From Rhizobium sp. G21 (GTDB lineage: Bacteria; Pseudomonadota; Alphaproteobacteria; Rhizobiales; Rhizobiaceae): a stretch of DNA of 64,000 nucleotides. The stretch spans positions 1,426,001 to 1,490,000 of the forward strand of contig NZ_JACFXW010000001.1 in assembly GCF_014158035.1 (NCBI RefSeq), given 5' to 3'. The stretch's first letter is position 1, and the number at the start of each line of letters is the position of its first letter. This document shows positions 8,303 to 17,972 of the stretch, piece after piece. The notes beneath the pieces were generated by a model. The model was not told the origin of the DNA and did no database searches. It was given only the letters and a program-made list of their open reading frames with translations. The translations under genes were made by a program, and so were the position numbers.

Positions 8303-11204
8303 ACCTTCTGATTGGAAAGCCGGTTGCCGGCGGCCGGGCGATGTTGTTTTGCCTGCTGACGCTCATGGCGCTCGCGGTCACGACCCTGTCGGCGCTGGCG
8401 CTGGAGCCGGTGAAGATTTCCCGCGAGGACAAGGCGCTCGATCTCACCAAGATCGCCGAAATCTACGCCAACCAGGGCGAGGCCTTCCAGGTGTCGACCG
8501 CCGCCGGCACCGACGGCATCGTCCGCCGCATCGAGGTGCGCGCCTCCTCCCCGGCCACAACGGCGACTGGGCGGTGTTTGCGCTCGCCAATGTGTCGGAC
8601 GAACAGCTCGAACGACTGATCGTCGCGCCCCATTACCGGCTGGTCAATTCACATGTGTTCTGGCCCGACCTCGGGTCCGACCGCATCCTGTCGATCACGC
8701 CGTCGGAAGGCTTCGCGCTCGATCGCGTGCCGTCCAACGACGCCGACGTGTTCGCGATCACGCTCAACCCGGGCGCCGTCATCACCTTCGTGGCCGAGAT
8801 CACCTCGCCGCAGCTGCCGCAGCTCTATCTCTGGGAGCCGGAGGCCTATAAGGACACGGTCAACGCGTTTACGCTCTATCGCGGCATCGTGCTGGGCATC
8901 GCCGGCCTTCTGGCCGTGTTTCTCACCAATCTCTTCGTGATCAAGGGCACCTCGATGCTGCCGGCGACCGCCGCGCTCGCCTGGGCGGTGCTCGGTTATG
9001 TCTGCGTCGATTTCGGCTTTCTCGAACAGTTGTTCGGCGACAACACGCTCGACGAACGCATATGGAGGGCGGGCGCAGAGGTGGCGCTGGCGTCGGGACT
9101 GGTGATCTTCCTGTTCACCTATCTCAATCTCAGTCGCTGGCACGCCAATCTCGCTTATGCGACGCTCGCCTGGGTTCTCGGTCTCGGCACGCTGTTCGGA
9201 GTGGCGATCTATGATCCATCGATCGCCTCGGGCATTGCGCGCCTGTCCTTCGGCCTGACGGCGGTCGTCGGCGTGGCGCTGATCGTCTTCCTCGGCTTCC
9301 GACGCTATGATCGCGCCATTTTGCTGATCCCCTCCTGGCTGACCATCATCGCCTGGCTCTTCGGCGGCTGGCTGGCGGTGACGGGACAGCTCGACAACGA
9401 CATCGTGCAGCCGGCCCTGGCCTTCGGCCTGGTGCTGATCGTGCTGCTGATCGGCTTCACCGTGATCCAGCACGCCTTTGCCGGCGGCGCCTATCAGCAG
9501 GGCCTGTTCTCCGATCTCGAACGCCAGTCGCTGGCGCTGACCGGCTCCGGCGAGACGATCTGGGACTGGGATGTCAGCCGCGACCGCGTGACCACCATTC
9601 CCGATATCGCGCTTCGGCTGGGGGCGACGCCCGGCGCCCTGCATGGGCCGGCGCGCAACTGGCTGCCGCGGCTGCATCCCGACGACCGCGACCGTTTCCG
9701 CGCCACGCTCGATATCCTGCTCGCCCAGAAGAAGGGCCGGCTCTGCCATGATTTCCGCCTTCGCGCCGAGGACGGCCAGTATCACTGGCTGTCGATCAAG
9801 GCGCGGCCGGTGCTGGCTGGAAACGGCGAAATCGCGCGTTGCGTCGGCGTGGTGCAGGACGTGACGGAACAGAAGAACATCGTCGACCGCCTGTTGTCGG
9901 ACGCGCTCAACGACAATCTCACCGGCCTGCCGAACCGACAGCTGTTCCTTGATCGCCTGCAATCGATCCTGGCGCTGACCGGTCAGGAAGAAAAGCTGAT
10001 GCCGACGGTGCTGACCATCGACATCGACCGCTACAAACAGGTCAACGATTCCCTCGGCATCGCCGCCGGCGACAATATCCTGATCGCGCTGACCCGCCGT
10101 CTCAGGCGGCTGCTCAAGCCGCAGGATACGCTGGGGCGTCTGGCGGGCGATGAATTCGGCATCGTGCTGGTCTCGGAAAGCGATCCCAAGCGCATCGCCG
10201 ATTTCGCCGACGCGGTGGTGAAGGCGGTGTCGGCGCCGATCAATTTCGCCAATCAGGAGATCATCCTGACCGCCTCGATCGGGGTCGCCTCCTGGACCGA
10301 TCCGTCCATCTCCGCCGAAGGCCTGCTCAACGACGCGGAGCTGGCGATGTATCGCGCCAAGAAATCCGGCGGCGACCGCGTCGAGCCGTTCCAGCCCGCC
10401 TTCCGCATGGCGGTATCCGATCGCTTGCAACTCGAAAGCGACCTGCGCCGCGCCATCGAACGCAAGGAGCTCTCGATGGTCTATCAGCCCATCGTGCGGC
10501 TGGTGGACGCCGAAATCGTCGGCTTCGAGGCGCTGATGCGTTGGGACCATCCCAAGCGGGGCAATGTCCCGCCCGGCGAATTCATTCCGCTGGCCGAAAA
10601 CGCCAATTTCATAAGCGATCTCGGCCAGTTCGCCATCGAGCGCGCCACGAGCGACCTCTCGGGCTGGTTGGCGCAAACCGGCGACGTGCCCTATTTCGTC
10701 TCGGTCAATCTCTCCAGCGCCCAGTTGATCAACAGCGCTCTGACCGACGACATCAGACGCGCGCTCAACCGCGCCGGCTGCCCGCCGAAACGGCTGAAGC
10801 TGGAACTGACCGAAACCGTGGTGATGGAAAATCCGGAGCAATCGCGCCTCGTGCTCGAAAAGATCCGCGATTCCGGCATCGGCTTGTCGCTCGACGATTT
10901 CGGCGCCGGCTTCTCCTCGCTGGGCTACATCACCCGCTTTCCTTTCGATACGATCAAGATCGATCAGGCGCTGGTGCGCGACCAGAGCGACAAGCGCGAC
11001 GTGCTTCTGCGCTCCATCGTCTCCATGGGCGTAGAACTGGGCATGACGCTGGTGGCCGAAGGCATCGAGAGCGAGGAAGACGCCATCAAGCTCGGACAGA
11101 TGGGCTGCCATTACGGCCAGAGCTTCCACTTCGGCCCGCCGATCGGCGCCGATGCGGTGTCGCGGCTTTTGAGAGAGCGCTTTCCGCTGACGCGGAAGGG
11201 GTAA
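8299..11204 (+). CDS. membrane PAS-GGDEF-EAL cyclic-di-GMP protein (frameshifted as sequenced)
   Basis: Large inner-membrane regulator of about 968 residues. A signal-like segment and an extracytoplasmic domain (to about residue 190) are followed by roughly seven membrane helices (about 200-390), a PAS domain (WDWDVSRDRVTTIP), GGDEF and EAL. The cyclase signature is AGDEF, with KPQD in the inhibitory-site position. The EAL domain is complete: FEALMRW, LELTETV, LDDFGAGFSS, TIKIDQ, AEGIES. The frame breaks at about 8550-8555, where one missing base turns RASSPGHNGDWAVFALAN out of frame. TTG 8299 gives a better signal peptide (basic residues before the core) than ATG 8341 and overlaps the GNAT stop. 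Confidence 0.88.
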
Positions 11205-11255
11205 TGTTGAGCAATTAAGCTTGCATTCGGCAAATCCATCACCTTAAAGTTGGGG

Positions 11256-11705
11256 ATGGCGTACTGGCTTCCGCTCGACATCAATGGCTTCGCGATAGAC
11301 TTATCGCATCTTGAACCATTCGAATTCACCGTCCTGCCGAAGGGCGGCGATACCGAAGCCACTGTCAGCGTTCGGTTTCACGATCATTGCTTTACAGAAA
11401 CGTTCGATGCGACCAAACATTCCAGCGTCATGACGACAGGTCATGCCTCTTCACATGAACAGCGATCTTTCTCGCCGACACGCTATGAACTGAGCAAGCG
11501 ATTACCTTCGATCATTCTCGAACTGCCCCAGCGCCGAATATGTTGGACCAGGCAAGGTAACCTTGTGCGCATAACGACAGACGACGGCAAAGTTTACCCG
11601 GTGTTTTTTACATTGCGGCGTGCGGGAGGCGGGCGACTGGAATTATTTTTCGTCAGCGCCTACGAATGGACGAGACAGGATAAAATTGCGATACGGGCGA
11701 AATGA
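11256..11705 (+). CDS. hypothetical protein, unknown function
   Basis: About 149 residues, starting MAYWLPLDINGF. No family is recognised; it looks soluble and beta-rich with no signal peptide or membrane segment. Its base composition is less GC-rich than its neighbours, which suggests an acquired gene. The stop at 11703 overlaps an ATG at 11702. From there a 21-codon frame (MKFTVAVAKILRGEKPRFPP) runs to 11767. One extra A near 11700 would fuse the two and give a basic C-terminus, so the true end may be 11767. Otherwise the short frame is a coupled micro-ORF or chance. Confidence 0.55.
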   Translation: MAYWLPLDINGFAIDLSHLEPFEFTVLPKGGDTEATVSVRFHDHCFTETFDATKHSSVMTTGHASSHEQRSFSPTRYELSKRLPSIILELPQRRICWTRQGNLVRITTDDGKVYPVFFTLRRAGGGRLELFFVSAYEWTRQDKIAIRAK

Positions 11706-11953
11706 AGTTCACGGTGGCAGTTGCTAAAATCCTGCGCGGAGAAAAGCCACGCTTCCCACCCAAATAACAGAAAAAGGCCCCGAAGGACCGTTGTCAGCGT
11801 CTGGCAACCACTTTCATATCCCGCTTTGCGCGTAGACCCTTTCGGGCGGGGGAGGCTATCTCAGCCAGTTCAGCGCTCCGTGACACTAAGATTGTTTTGG
11901 TCGACTGGAATGTCAAGATGTCGTCGTCCGCCCAGCCCCCAGGTCAGCGCCCC

Positions 11954-12561
11954 TCACCCATGGCCCGCTTCCATCGACAGCATGGCCGGATTGACGCCCA
12001 TCAGCGCCAAAGCGCGATTGTATTTGCCGTCGAGCATGCGGTCGAAGATCAGGGTTTCGTCCGCCGGGCAGGTCAGCCAGCCATTGTTAGCGATTTCGGT
12101 TTCGATCTGGCCGGCGCCCCATCCGGCATAGCCCAGCATCAGCGCCGCCTTGGCCGGGCCTTTGCCGCGCGACATGGCGCGGATGATGTCGACGGTTGCG
12201 GTGAGGCAGATCTCGTCGCTGACGGGGATCGAGGATTGGGTCAGATAATCGTCGCTGTGCAGCACGAATCCGCGGCCGGTTTCGACCGGTCCTCCGCGCT
12301 GGATGGGCATGCTGCGGGCCGCATCCGGCAGGACGATGGCGTCTTCGTCGCCGATCACCTTGAGATGCAGGAGAATGTCGACGAAGGTCATCTGCTGCGG
12401 CTGGTTGATGACGATCCCATGGCGCCCTGATCGGAATGGGCGCAGATATAGACGACGGCGCGGGCGAAATTCGCGTCGGCCATTCCCGGCATGGCGATCA
12501 GGAAGTGACCGTCAAGAAAACCGCGTTCGCCTTTGCTCTTGAGCGTCTTAATATCCACCAT
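11954..12561 (-). CDS. yqgE: YqgE/AlgH family protein, UPF0301 (frameshifted as sequenced)
   Basis: Conserved bacterial protein of about 202 residues with no settled biochemical role. The start ATG is at 12561 and reads [20 protein letters not shown], then the characteristic [19 protein letters not shown]. At the CCC run 12416-12418 a base is missing. With a fourth C the protein continues [20 protein letters not shown] into the visible C-terminal part ([16 protein letters not shown]). The family is widely conserved, so a real frameshift here is unlikely. The DsbD-like gene runs divergently from it. Confidence 0.88.
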
Positions 12562-12663
12562 GATCCCAGCCTATCAATTCATGGTGAAATTAAAAGGTCG
12601 AAGATGCGTTCCATCGGTTTTTTTCGTAATCGCTCAAGAACGATCATTTGTGCGGACGGCGTG

Positions 12664-13482
12664 ATGAAAAAGCAGAGTATGACGGGTTTGAAGGCGGCGC
12701 TCGGCGCCCTGGCGATCGCGGCCCTGGCCGCGCCTGCGGCGCATGCCGCTGCGAGCCGATGGGCTGAATCGGACGGCGGCCGCATGCGGCTGGTGGCGCT
12801 GCCCAATCAGCATGGCGGCTATGATGCGGCGCTGCAGATCGAGCCCGCGCCGGGCTGGAAAACCTATTGGCGGCATCCGGGCGAAGCGGGACTGCCACCG
12901 TTGGTGGACATCCGGGGATCCGACAATGTGACGCTCTCCTCAACCCGCTTTCCCGCGCCCGAGATCGGCCAGGACGAAGGCGGGCGGTTCTACGGCTATT
13001 ACAAAGCCGTCGGCGTCATGCTGGAATTGACCAGCGCGAAGCCCGCCGCGCCCGCTCGACTGAAGGCAGCGGTGATGATCGGACTGTGCAAGGAGATCTG
13101 CCTGCCCTTCCAGGCCGAGTTCGACCTCGCGCTCAGTCCCGAGGCGCGCCCGGAAAGCGACGAATTCATGGCCCTCGCCACGGCGCGTTCGGCGCTGCCG
13201 GAAACGCCGTCCGACGACTTCGGCATCCATGCGAGCCGGATGAGCGACGACGGAAAGAGCCTGCAACTGACGCTTCGTCTGCCGTCCGGCGCTACGCCCG
13301 AGGTCGCGCTCTCGCCTTCGGCCGGACTGGCGTTCGGACCGGCTCAGTTTACCCCCACCGGCCCCAGGGAAGGCGTGCTCGACCTGCCTGTGACGCGGCG
13401 ACCGGAGAGCGGCCCGGCGGATGTGACGATCCTGATCAAATCGGGATCGCGGGCGATGGAAACCACGCTTGCGGCCGAGTGA
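12664..13482 (+). CDS. periplasmic DsbD N-terminal-like protein
   Basis: About 272 residues. MKKQSMTGLKAALGALAIAA starts a signal peptide that ends near AAHA. The mature protein matches the DsbD alpha-type domain: APGWKTYWRHPGEAG and the cysteine pair in GLCKEICLPF. There is no DsbD membrane channel or thioredoxin domain, so it is a stand-alone domain presumed to act in periplasmic thiol transfer or cytochrome maturation. I chose ATG 12664 because the signal peptide follows directly; ATG 12604 would add 20 residues before it. The peroxiredoxin gene begins 54 bases later. Confidence 0.8.
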   Translation: MKKQSMTGLKAALGALAIAALAAPAAHAAASRWAESDGGRMRLVALPNQHGGYDAALQIEPAPGWKTYWRHPGEAGLPPLVDIRGSDNVTLSSTRFPAPEIGQDEGGRFYGYYKAVGVMLELTSAKPAAPARLKAAVMIGLCKEICLPFQAEFDLALSPEARPESDEFMALATARSALPETPSDDFGIHASRMSDDGKSLQLTLRLPSGATPEVALSPSAGLAFGPAQFTPTGPREGVLDLPVTRRPESGPADVTILIKSGSRAMETTLAAE

Positions 13483-13536
13483 GAGCGCCCTATAGTGGCG
13501 CGCGAAAGAATCCCGCATAACAATGGAGAGACGCCC

Positions 13537-14022
13537 ATGACCATCGCCATCGGAGACAAGATCCCCTCCGTCAAGCTCAAGGAAAAGACCGCCGACGGCG
13601 CAGCCGACATCGACAGCGCCGAGTTCGCCGCGGGGCGCACGGTGGTCATCTTCGCCGTGCCCGGCGCCTTTACCCCCACCTGCTCGCTCAACCATCTGCC
13701 GGGCTTTCTCGACAAGCGCGACGAAATCCTCTCCAAGGGCGTCGACGAGATCGCCGTCGTGTCCGTCAACGACCACTATGTGATGGGAACCTGGGCGAAG
13801 AGCTCCGGCGGCGACGGCAAGATCCGCTTCTTCGCCGACGGCAACGGCGATTTCGCCAAGGCCGTGGGTCTCGACATAGACCTCTCCGGCGGCGGCCTTG
13901 GCTTGCGCTCCAAGCGCTATTCCATGCTGGTGAAAGAAGGCGTGGTGACGCAGCTCAATGTCGAAGCCACTCCCGGCACGGCCGACACCTCGGGCGCGGA
14001 AACGCTGCTCGGCCAGCTCTGA
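13537..14022 (+). CDS. peroxiredoxin, Prx5 / AhpC-TSA (redoxin) family
   Basis: 161 residues. Reduces peroxides through the peroxidatic Cys in PGAFTPTCS, with the following NHLPGFL and the conserved Arg in GLRSKRYSML typical of the Prx5 group. Start ATG 13537 (MTIAIGDKIPSVKL) has GGAGAG about seven bases upstream. It is cytoplasmic, with no signal peptide. It follows the DsbD-like gene on the same strand, so both may be expressed together in thiol/peroxide defence; that pairing is inference. Confidence 0.93.
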   Translation: MTIAIGDKIPSVKLKEKTADGAADIDSAEFAAGRTVVIFAVPGAFTPTCSLNHLPGFLDKRDEILSKGVDEIAVVSVNDHYVMGTWAKSSGGDGKIRFFADGNGDFAKAVGLDIDLSGGGLGLRSKRYSMLVKEGVVTQLNVEATPGTADTSGAETLLGQL

Positions 14023-14097
14023 TATCCGGCGCGGCGCCTTCGCCCGCGTTGGCGCCGCCCCAATCATCGATGCCTCGGCCACTGCTCCAAGATTGTA

Positions 14098-14137
14098 GTT
14101 GACAAGGAAACTTATTCACGATAGTTTCCTAGTCAAC
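14098..14137. promoter_or_regulatory. MarR promoter and palindromic operator
   Basis: Arms GTTGACAAGGAAACT (14098-14112) and AGTTTCCTAGTCAAC (14123-14137) form an inverted repeat with one mismatch and a 10-base spacer. The left arm contains a consensus -35, TTGACA at 14099-14104. A weak -10 (TAGTTT, 14122-14127) lies 17 bases further on in the right arm. A repressor bound here would block the promoter of the marR gene that starts at 14154, which is the usual autoregulation of the family. Confidence 0.8.
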
Positions 14138-14153
14138 AAATGAGGGCTGCGGC

Positions 14154-14600
14154 ATGGTGTCGACATTGACGGATCACACCGGTTACTGGCTGCGCATGTC
14201 GTCCAACGCGGTGTCCCACGGTTTTGCCCAGGCGCTGCAGAGCGAGGATGTGACGGTGGCGGAGTGGTGCCTTTTGCGCACGCTCTACGACCACGATAGG
14301 CTCTCTCCCTCCGCGCTTGCGGACGCCATGGGCATGACCAAAGGCGCCATCAGCAAGCTTGCAGAGAGGCTGCTGGCGAAGGATCTGGTTGCGCGCCTCG
14401 ACAATCCCGACGATCGCCGCGCCCACAGCCTGTCGCTGACGGCGACGGGACGAGCGAAGACGCCGCGACTGGCGGCCCTGGCCGACCACAACGACGCCGC
14501 GTTTTTCAGCGTGCTGTCCGATGACGAACAGGCCACGCTTCTCGCACTTCTCAAGGCGCTCGCGCAACGGCGCGGCCTCACGGCGCCGCCGACCGTCTGA
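14154..14600 (+). CDS. MarR-family transcriptional regulator
   Basis: 148 residues. The winged helix spans about 30-100: recognition region LSPSALADAMGMTKGAISKL and wing LDNPDDRRAHSLSLTATG, which carries the typical DxRxxxxxLT pattern. Members usually act as dimeric repressors released by small phenolic ligands or oxidation. No cysteine-rich redox motif is visible. The strong palindrome just upstream is presumably its own operator. The DUF1398 gene follows after 35 bases in the same direction and is the likely co-regulated target. Confidence 0.9.
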   Translation: MVSTLTDHTGYWLRMSSNAVSHGFAQALQSEDVTVAEWCLLRTLYDHDRLSPSALADAMGMTKGAISKLAERLLAKDLVARLDNPDDRRAHSLSLTATGRAKTPRLAALADHNDAAFFSVLSDDEQATLLALLKALAQRRGLTAPPTV

Positions 14601-14635
14601 CCGCCTCCTCCAACATCCATGAAAAGGACGCCGCC

Positions 14636-15037
14636 ATGCATGCGGACCGCATCGCTATCGCCGAAACCTGCCTGAAAGGCGCCGAAACCGGCGCGATGAG
14701 TTTTCCCGAGATCATCGGCGCCTTGGCCGGGGCCGGCTTCGAAGCCTATCTGGTCGATTATCGCGCCGGTCGCCAGACTTTCTATACCCCGGACGGCGGC
14801 AAGGTATCGCTCGATCTTCATGCCGGCGCCTGCGCCGTCGCCGCCGCATTCGACACGACGGCGATGGCGCAACTGATCCGCTGGGCGCAGGCAGGGGGCG
14901 CCGATTACAGCTATCTGGCCTTCAGCGAAAAAGCCAAGGCCGCCGGCTGCGCCTTCTACCTCGCCTCGATCATCGGGCGCCGGGTCGTTTATTTCGGCCG
15001 CTCGGGCGACATGCATGTGGAGCATTTCCCGCAATAG
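14636..15037 (+). CDS. DUF1398 family protein
   Basis: 133 residues, cytoplasmic. Matches the DUF1398 family by SFPEIIGALAGAGFEAYLVD, the central YTPDGGKVSL and the C-terminal GRRVVYFGRSGDMHVEHFP. Members are sometimes labelled phage envelope protein, but nothing else here is phage-related and the biochemical role is unknown. It lies just downstream of marR, so expression is probably controlled by that regulator. Confidence 0.8.
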   Translation: MHADRIAIAETCLKGAETGAMSFPEIIGALAGAGFEAYLVDYRAGRQTFYTPDGGKVSLDLHAGACAVAAAFDTTAMAQLIRWAQAGGADYSYLAFSEKAKAAGCAFYLASIIGRRVVYFGRSGDMHVEHFPQ

Positions 15038-15048
15038 GCCCTTCCGGA

Positions 15049-15582
15049 TCAGGGCCTGCGCCAGGATGCGCGGGTCGCCTCATACCAGACCTCGCCCTGC
15101 TCGGCGCCGGGGATCGGATGAGGCCAGCGCGGATGTTCCGTTCGGGCGTGTCGAAGGCCGATCTTTTCCATCACCCGGCGCGACGCGTGATTGACCGCCA
15201 TGGTCGAGGCCGTGATCGTGTCGTATCCAGCCTCCCGAAAGCCCCAATCGACAAGTGCGACCGCTCCTTCCGAAGCGAGCCCCCGGCCCCAGGCGTCGCG
15301 CCGCAGCCGATAACCGAGCTCCGCCCGCCTTTCATCGTCCGGCCACAGGCAGAACCAGCCGACGAATGCGCCGTCCGCGGCCATCCGCCCGGTCCAGACA
15401 TGGGGCTCCGTTCCGCGTGGCATCAGATAATCGGCGTCCGGATCGACACGTTCGGGATCGAGATCACGCCCGCCATTGAGAAAGCGCATCACCTCGGGAT
15501 CGCGCTCCAACGCGATGAAATCATCCCGATCCTGCGGCTCTGAGGGCGACAGCATCATGCGCGAGGTGTGAAGACGGGTCAT
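15049..15582 (-). CDS. GNAT acetyltransferase (RimJ/RimL-like)
   Basis: 177 residues. Begins MTRLHTSRMMLSPSEPQD, with the family N-terminal strand LHTSRMMLSP. The acetyl-CoA loop is RRDAWGRGLASEGA and the C-terminal motif is NHASRRVMEKIGL. The sequence resembles small-molecule or protein N-acetyltransferases without indicating the substrate. It is convergent with the DUF1398 gene, with 11 bases between them. Confidence 0.87.
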   Translation of the reverse strand: MTRLHTSRMMLSPSEPQDRDDFIALERDPEVMRFLNGGRDLDPERVDPDADYLMPRGTEPHVWTGRMAADGAFVGWFCLWPDDERRAELGYRLRRDAWGRGLASEGAVALVDWGFREAGYDTITASTMAVNHASRRVMEKIGLRHARTEHPRWPHPIPGAEQGEVWYEATRASWRRP

Positions 15583-15652
15583 GTGGGCTCACGCGTCGAG
15601 GAATAGACCCATTATGGCCTACAGAGCGCCTGTCGCAAGCCCCGAGACGACG

Positions 15653-15868
15653 TCACCTGTCCCAGGTGATCAGGATCAGCGCCACGAACATCGACGGCAC
15701 GGCGGCGAGCGCCGGGATGATGATGGCGGGGTAACCGAAGGCCAGGATGGCCAGCAGCCAGCAGGCGATGAGATTGACGATGAACAAAAGTTTCGTCGCC
15801 GCCGGCCCGCGCATAGCTTCGCGCAGCGCCCAGCCGAAAACCGGGATGTTGTACACCAGCGTCGTCAT
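15653..15868 (-). CDS. small two-helix membrane protein
   Basis: 71 residues with two hydrophobic segments (about 25-45 and 48-68) and a short cytoplasmic N-terminus. A GAGAGAG stretch lies just upstream of the ATG as ribosome binding site. Function unknown; similar small inner-membrane proteins are common in rhizobia. It follows the GNAT gene in the opposite order on the same strand, 70 bases apart. Confidence 0.6.
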   Translation of the reverse strand: MTTLVYNIPVFGWALREAMRGPAATKLLFIVNLIACWLLAILAFGYPAIIIPALAAVPSMFVALILITWDR

Positions 15869-16291
15869 CTCTCTCTCCTTGTGTTGTTAGAGCTTGCAGG
15901 AGTTGATAATTGACAGATGGAGCTTAACGGAGAAGACGCGGCGCCGCAGGGCGGATTGCCGCAGGGGCGACGACGTCCTCGTCTTGTCTTCCCGCGCGCC
16001 GGGTCGCGCCCCCTGCCCGCTGCGCGGCTCGCAAGAGCGAAACGCTTTCTTAGCCATTCCCACGCCGCATTCCCGTGACATGCAGGCCTCGCCGGTCGCT
16101 TTCGACCGCCATTCCGCACATTCCCAATCAGATCGAGGCGACGTTTAGAGTTTGCTTACCATAATTGTTCATTCTGACCCGGTTCGGTCGGGTCGCGGCG
16201 GCACAGGCTCCGTGCGTCCCGAAGTGTGTAACGACCCGTCGAGGGCGGCTTCGTCGTCGCGTCGGGTCACGAGTTTCGGGTAAGTGTAGCC
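15869..16291. other. intergenic region without a supported gene
   Basis: 423 bases between divergent genes. Short open frames exist on both strands but none has a family signature or a good ribosome binding site. The segment 15935-16030 is GC-rich, while 16130-16175 is more AT-rich and may hold the promoter of the DUF2778 gene. No repeat or RNA gene recognised. Confidence 0.5.
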
Positions 16292-17470
16292 ATGGCGTCT
16301 GTGAGTAAGTCCGCGCGTTCCGCGGCAAAGTCCGATCGAAGCCCTGTCCTCCTGCTCGCGGCGAGCGTCGTGGTGTTGGGCGGCCTGGTGGCCGGGTCGG
16401 TCTGGGGAGTGGCGTCCATGGTCGGCGCCATGCACGATGCGCGCCGGACATTGGCCGAAGGACCGAACACGTTTCTTCCATCCCCTCGCCCGGTTCAGGT
16501 CGCCGCAGCCGAGGCATCGGCCGGCGAACGCCGGGTGAAGATCGCCAAATTTTCGAGCCTGTCGGCATTCGCCGGCCTGCCGCTCGACCAGACGCAGATG
16601 GCGTCCGCCGCCGACCGGCTCGCCCATCAGCGCCAGATCGACACTCAGCTCGCGCTCGCCGAGCAGAAGAAGAAGGCCGAACAGGCCAGGATCGCGGCGG
16701 CGGAAAAAGCCAAGGCGACCGCGCTCGCGGCGGCGACGACCGAGACGCCCTCCATGGCGGCGGCGATGCTGGAAGATACGACGAAAACCGACACGCAGCC
16801 CTTCAACCTGGTGCTGGCGAAGCCCGGGATGGACGAGGAGACGGCGCTGCCCCGCGAAGTTCCGCTGCCGGAAACCAAGCCTCTGATCGAGACAGCCTCG
16901 ATCGAGCGCAAGCCTGCCGAGGACAAGCCCACCGCACCCAGAACACGCGACGACCGGCAGGACAGCGCGCGCGAAAAACCCAAGCGCTCGCTGTTCAGCG
17001 ATCTCTTCGGCGGCGGCGCGGCCGAACGCGGCTGGCCGGGCAAGAACACCAAGGTGGCGATCTACGACGTCTCCAACGCCACCGTCTACATGCCCGACGG
17101 TACCAAGCTGCGCGCCCATTCCGGCATCGGCCGCATGCGCGACAATCCGCGCTTCGAACATGTGAAGATGAACGGCCCGACGCCCGCCGGCATCTATCGC
17201 CTGTCGATGCGCGAACAGCGCTTCTATGGCGTCGAAGCCATCCGCATGACCTCGATCGACGGCCGCCATCCGAAGAACCGCACCGGGCTTCTCACCCACA
17301 CCAATCTGCTGCGCGGCCAGATCGGCTCGCATGGCTGCGTCGCTTTCAGGAATTACGAACCGTTCCTGCGCGCCTTCAAGCGCGGCCAGATCAACATGAT
17401 GGTGGTTGTGCCGGAACTGCCGTCGTCGCGCAACCAGCTGGCGGCGCTTTACCGCAAGGCGGGGGCGTAA
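16292..17470 (+). CDS. DUF2778 (tlde1-like L,D-transpeptidase fold) membrane protein
   Basis: 392 residues. A basic N-terminus and one membrane helix (about 19-42) are followed by a long Ala/Lys-rich linker with coiled-coil character (about 115-150) and a proline/acid-rich spacer. The C-terminal DUF2778 domain (about 250-392) contains THTNLLRGQIGSHGCVAF, with the catalytic-type pair His347 and Cys349. DUF2778 is the family of Tlde1 peptidoglycan-targeting T6SS effectors. This chromosomal copy has an N-terminal anchor instead of a secretion context, so a housekeeping cell-wall role is more likely. Confidence 0.82.
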   Translation: MASVSKSARSAAKSDRSPVLLLAASVVVLGGLVAGSVWGVASMVGAMHDARRTLAEGPNTFLPSPRPVQVAAAEASAGERRVKIAKFSSLSAFAGLPLDQTQMASAADRLAHQRQIDTQLALAEQKKKAEQARIAAAEKAKATALAAATTETPSMAAAMLEDTTKTDTQPFNLVLAKPGMDEETALPREVPLPETKPLIETASIERKPAEDKPTAPRTRDDRQDSAREKPKRSLFSDLFGGGAAERGWPGKNTKVAIYDVSNATVYMPDGTKLRAHSGIGRMRDNPRFEHVKMNGPTPAGIYRLSMREQRFYGVEAIRMTSIDGRHPKNRTGLLTHTNLLRGQIGSHGCVAFRNYEPFLRAFKRGQINMMVVVPELPSSRNQLAALYRKAGA

Positions 17471-17570
17471 GCGCTCGGGGTGGCCGCTCACACTCGACAA
17501 ATCTCGGCGATGGGCTTTATCCTCCGTCGGACGCGGGCAAGCGACGTCCGACTGGAGGCGAAAACGACCC

Positions 17571-17972
17571 ATGCTGATCGGATCCTGTCATTGCGGAAAA
17601 GCCGGCTTCAGGCTGAGAGGCGACCCCGGCTCGATCACCGCCTGCAACTGCACGCTCTGCCGCCGTTACGGCGCACTCTGGGCCTATGACTACGAGGGCG
17701 AACGCATCGCCGTCACCGGCGAGACGGCGTCCTACACGCGCGTGGACCGCACTGAACCCAGCCTCGAAATCCTGTTCTGCCCATCTTGCGCCTGCGTGGT
17801 GAGCTGGCGAGGTCTCAGACTTCAAGCCGACGGTCGCAGGCGAATCGCGGTGAATGTCAGGCTCGCGCCGCCGGAAGAGGTCGCCGATCTGGCGATCGAT
17901 CATTTCGACGGGCTGGACAGTTGGGACGATCTGCCCTCGCAGGGCAAATGCGTGCGGGATTTGTGGTTTTAG
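17571..17972 (+). CDS. GFA-family zinc protein (Gfa/CENP-V fold)
   Basis: 133 residues. Zinc-binding cysteines are arranged as CHCG near the start, CNCTLC in the middle and CPSCAC further on, the pattern of the glutathione-dependent formaldehyde-activating enzyme family. Most members have no proven activity on S-hydroxymethylglutathione, so the reaction is open. ATG 17571 (MLIGSCHCG) gives the normal N-terminus; the longer open frame upstream only overlaps the preceding gene. It stands alone between two unrelated genes. Confidence 0.88.
   Translation: MLIGSCHCGKAGFRLRGDPGSITACNCTLCRRYGALWAYDYEGERIAVTGETASYTRVDRTEPSLEILFCPSCACVVSWRGLRLQADGRRRIAVNVRLAPPEEVADLAIDHFDGLDSWDDLPSQGKCVRDLWF

Noticed and set aside
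8649..11129. 826-codon minus-strand frame
   Set aside because: Mirror of the GGDEF-EAL gene with biased His/Arg/Glu/Gln composition and no recognisable domain.
14636..15037. Prophage remnant suggested by the 'phage envelope protein' label of DUF1398
   Set aside because: No integrase, capsid, tail, lysis or repressor gene nearby; the label is historical.
15887..16081. 64-codon minus-strand frame in the 15.9-16.3 kb gap
   Set aside because: Arg/Ser-rich with no motif, no ribosome site and no signal or membrane segment.
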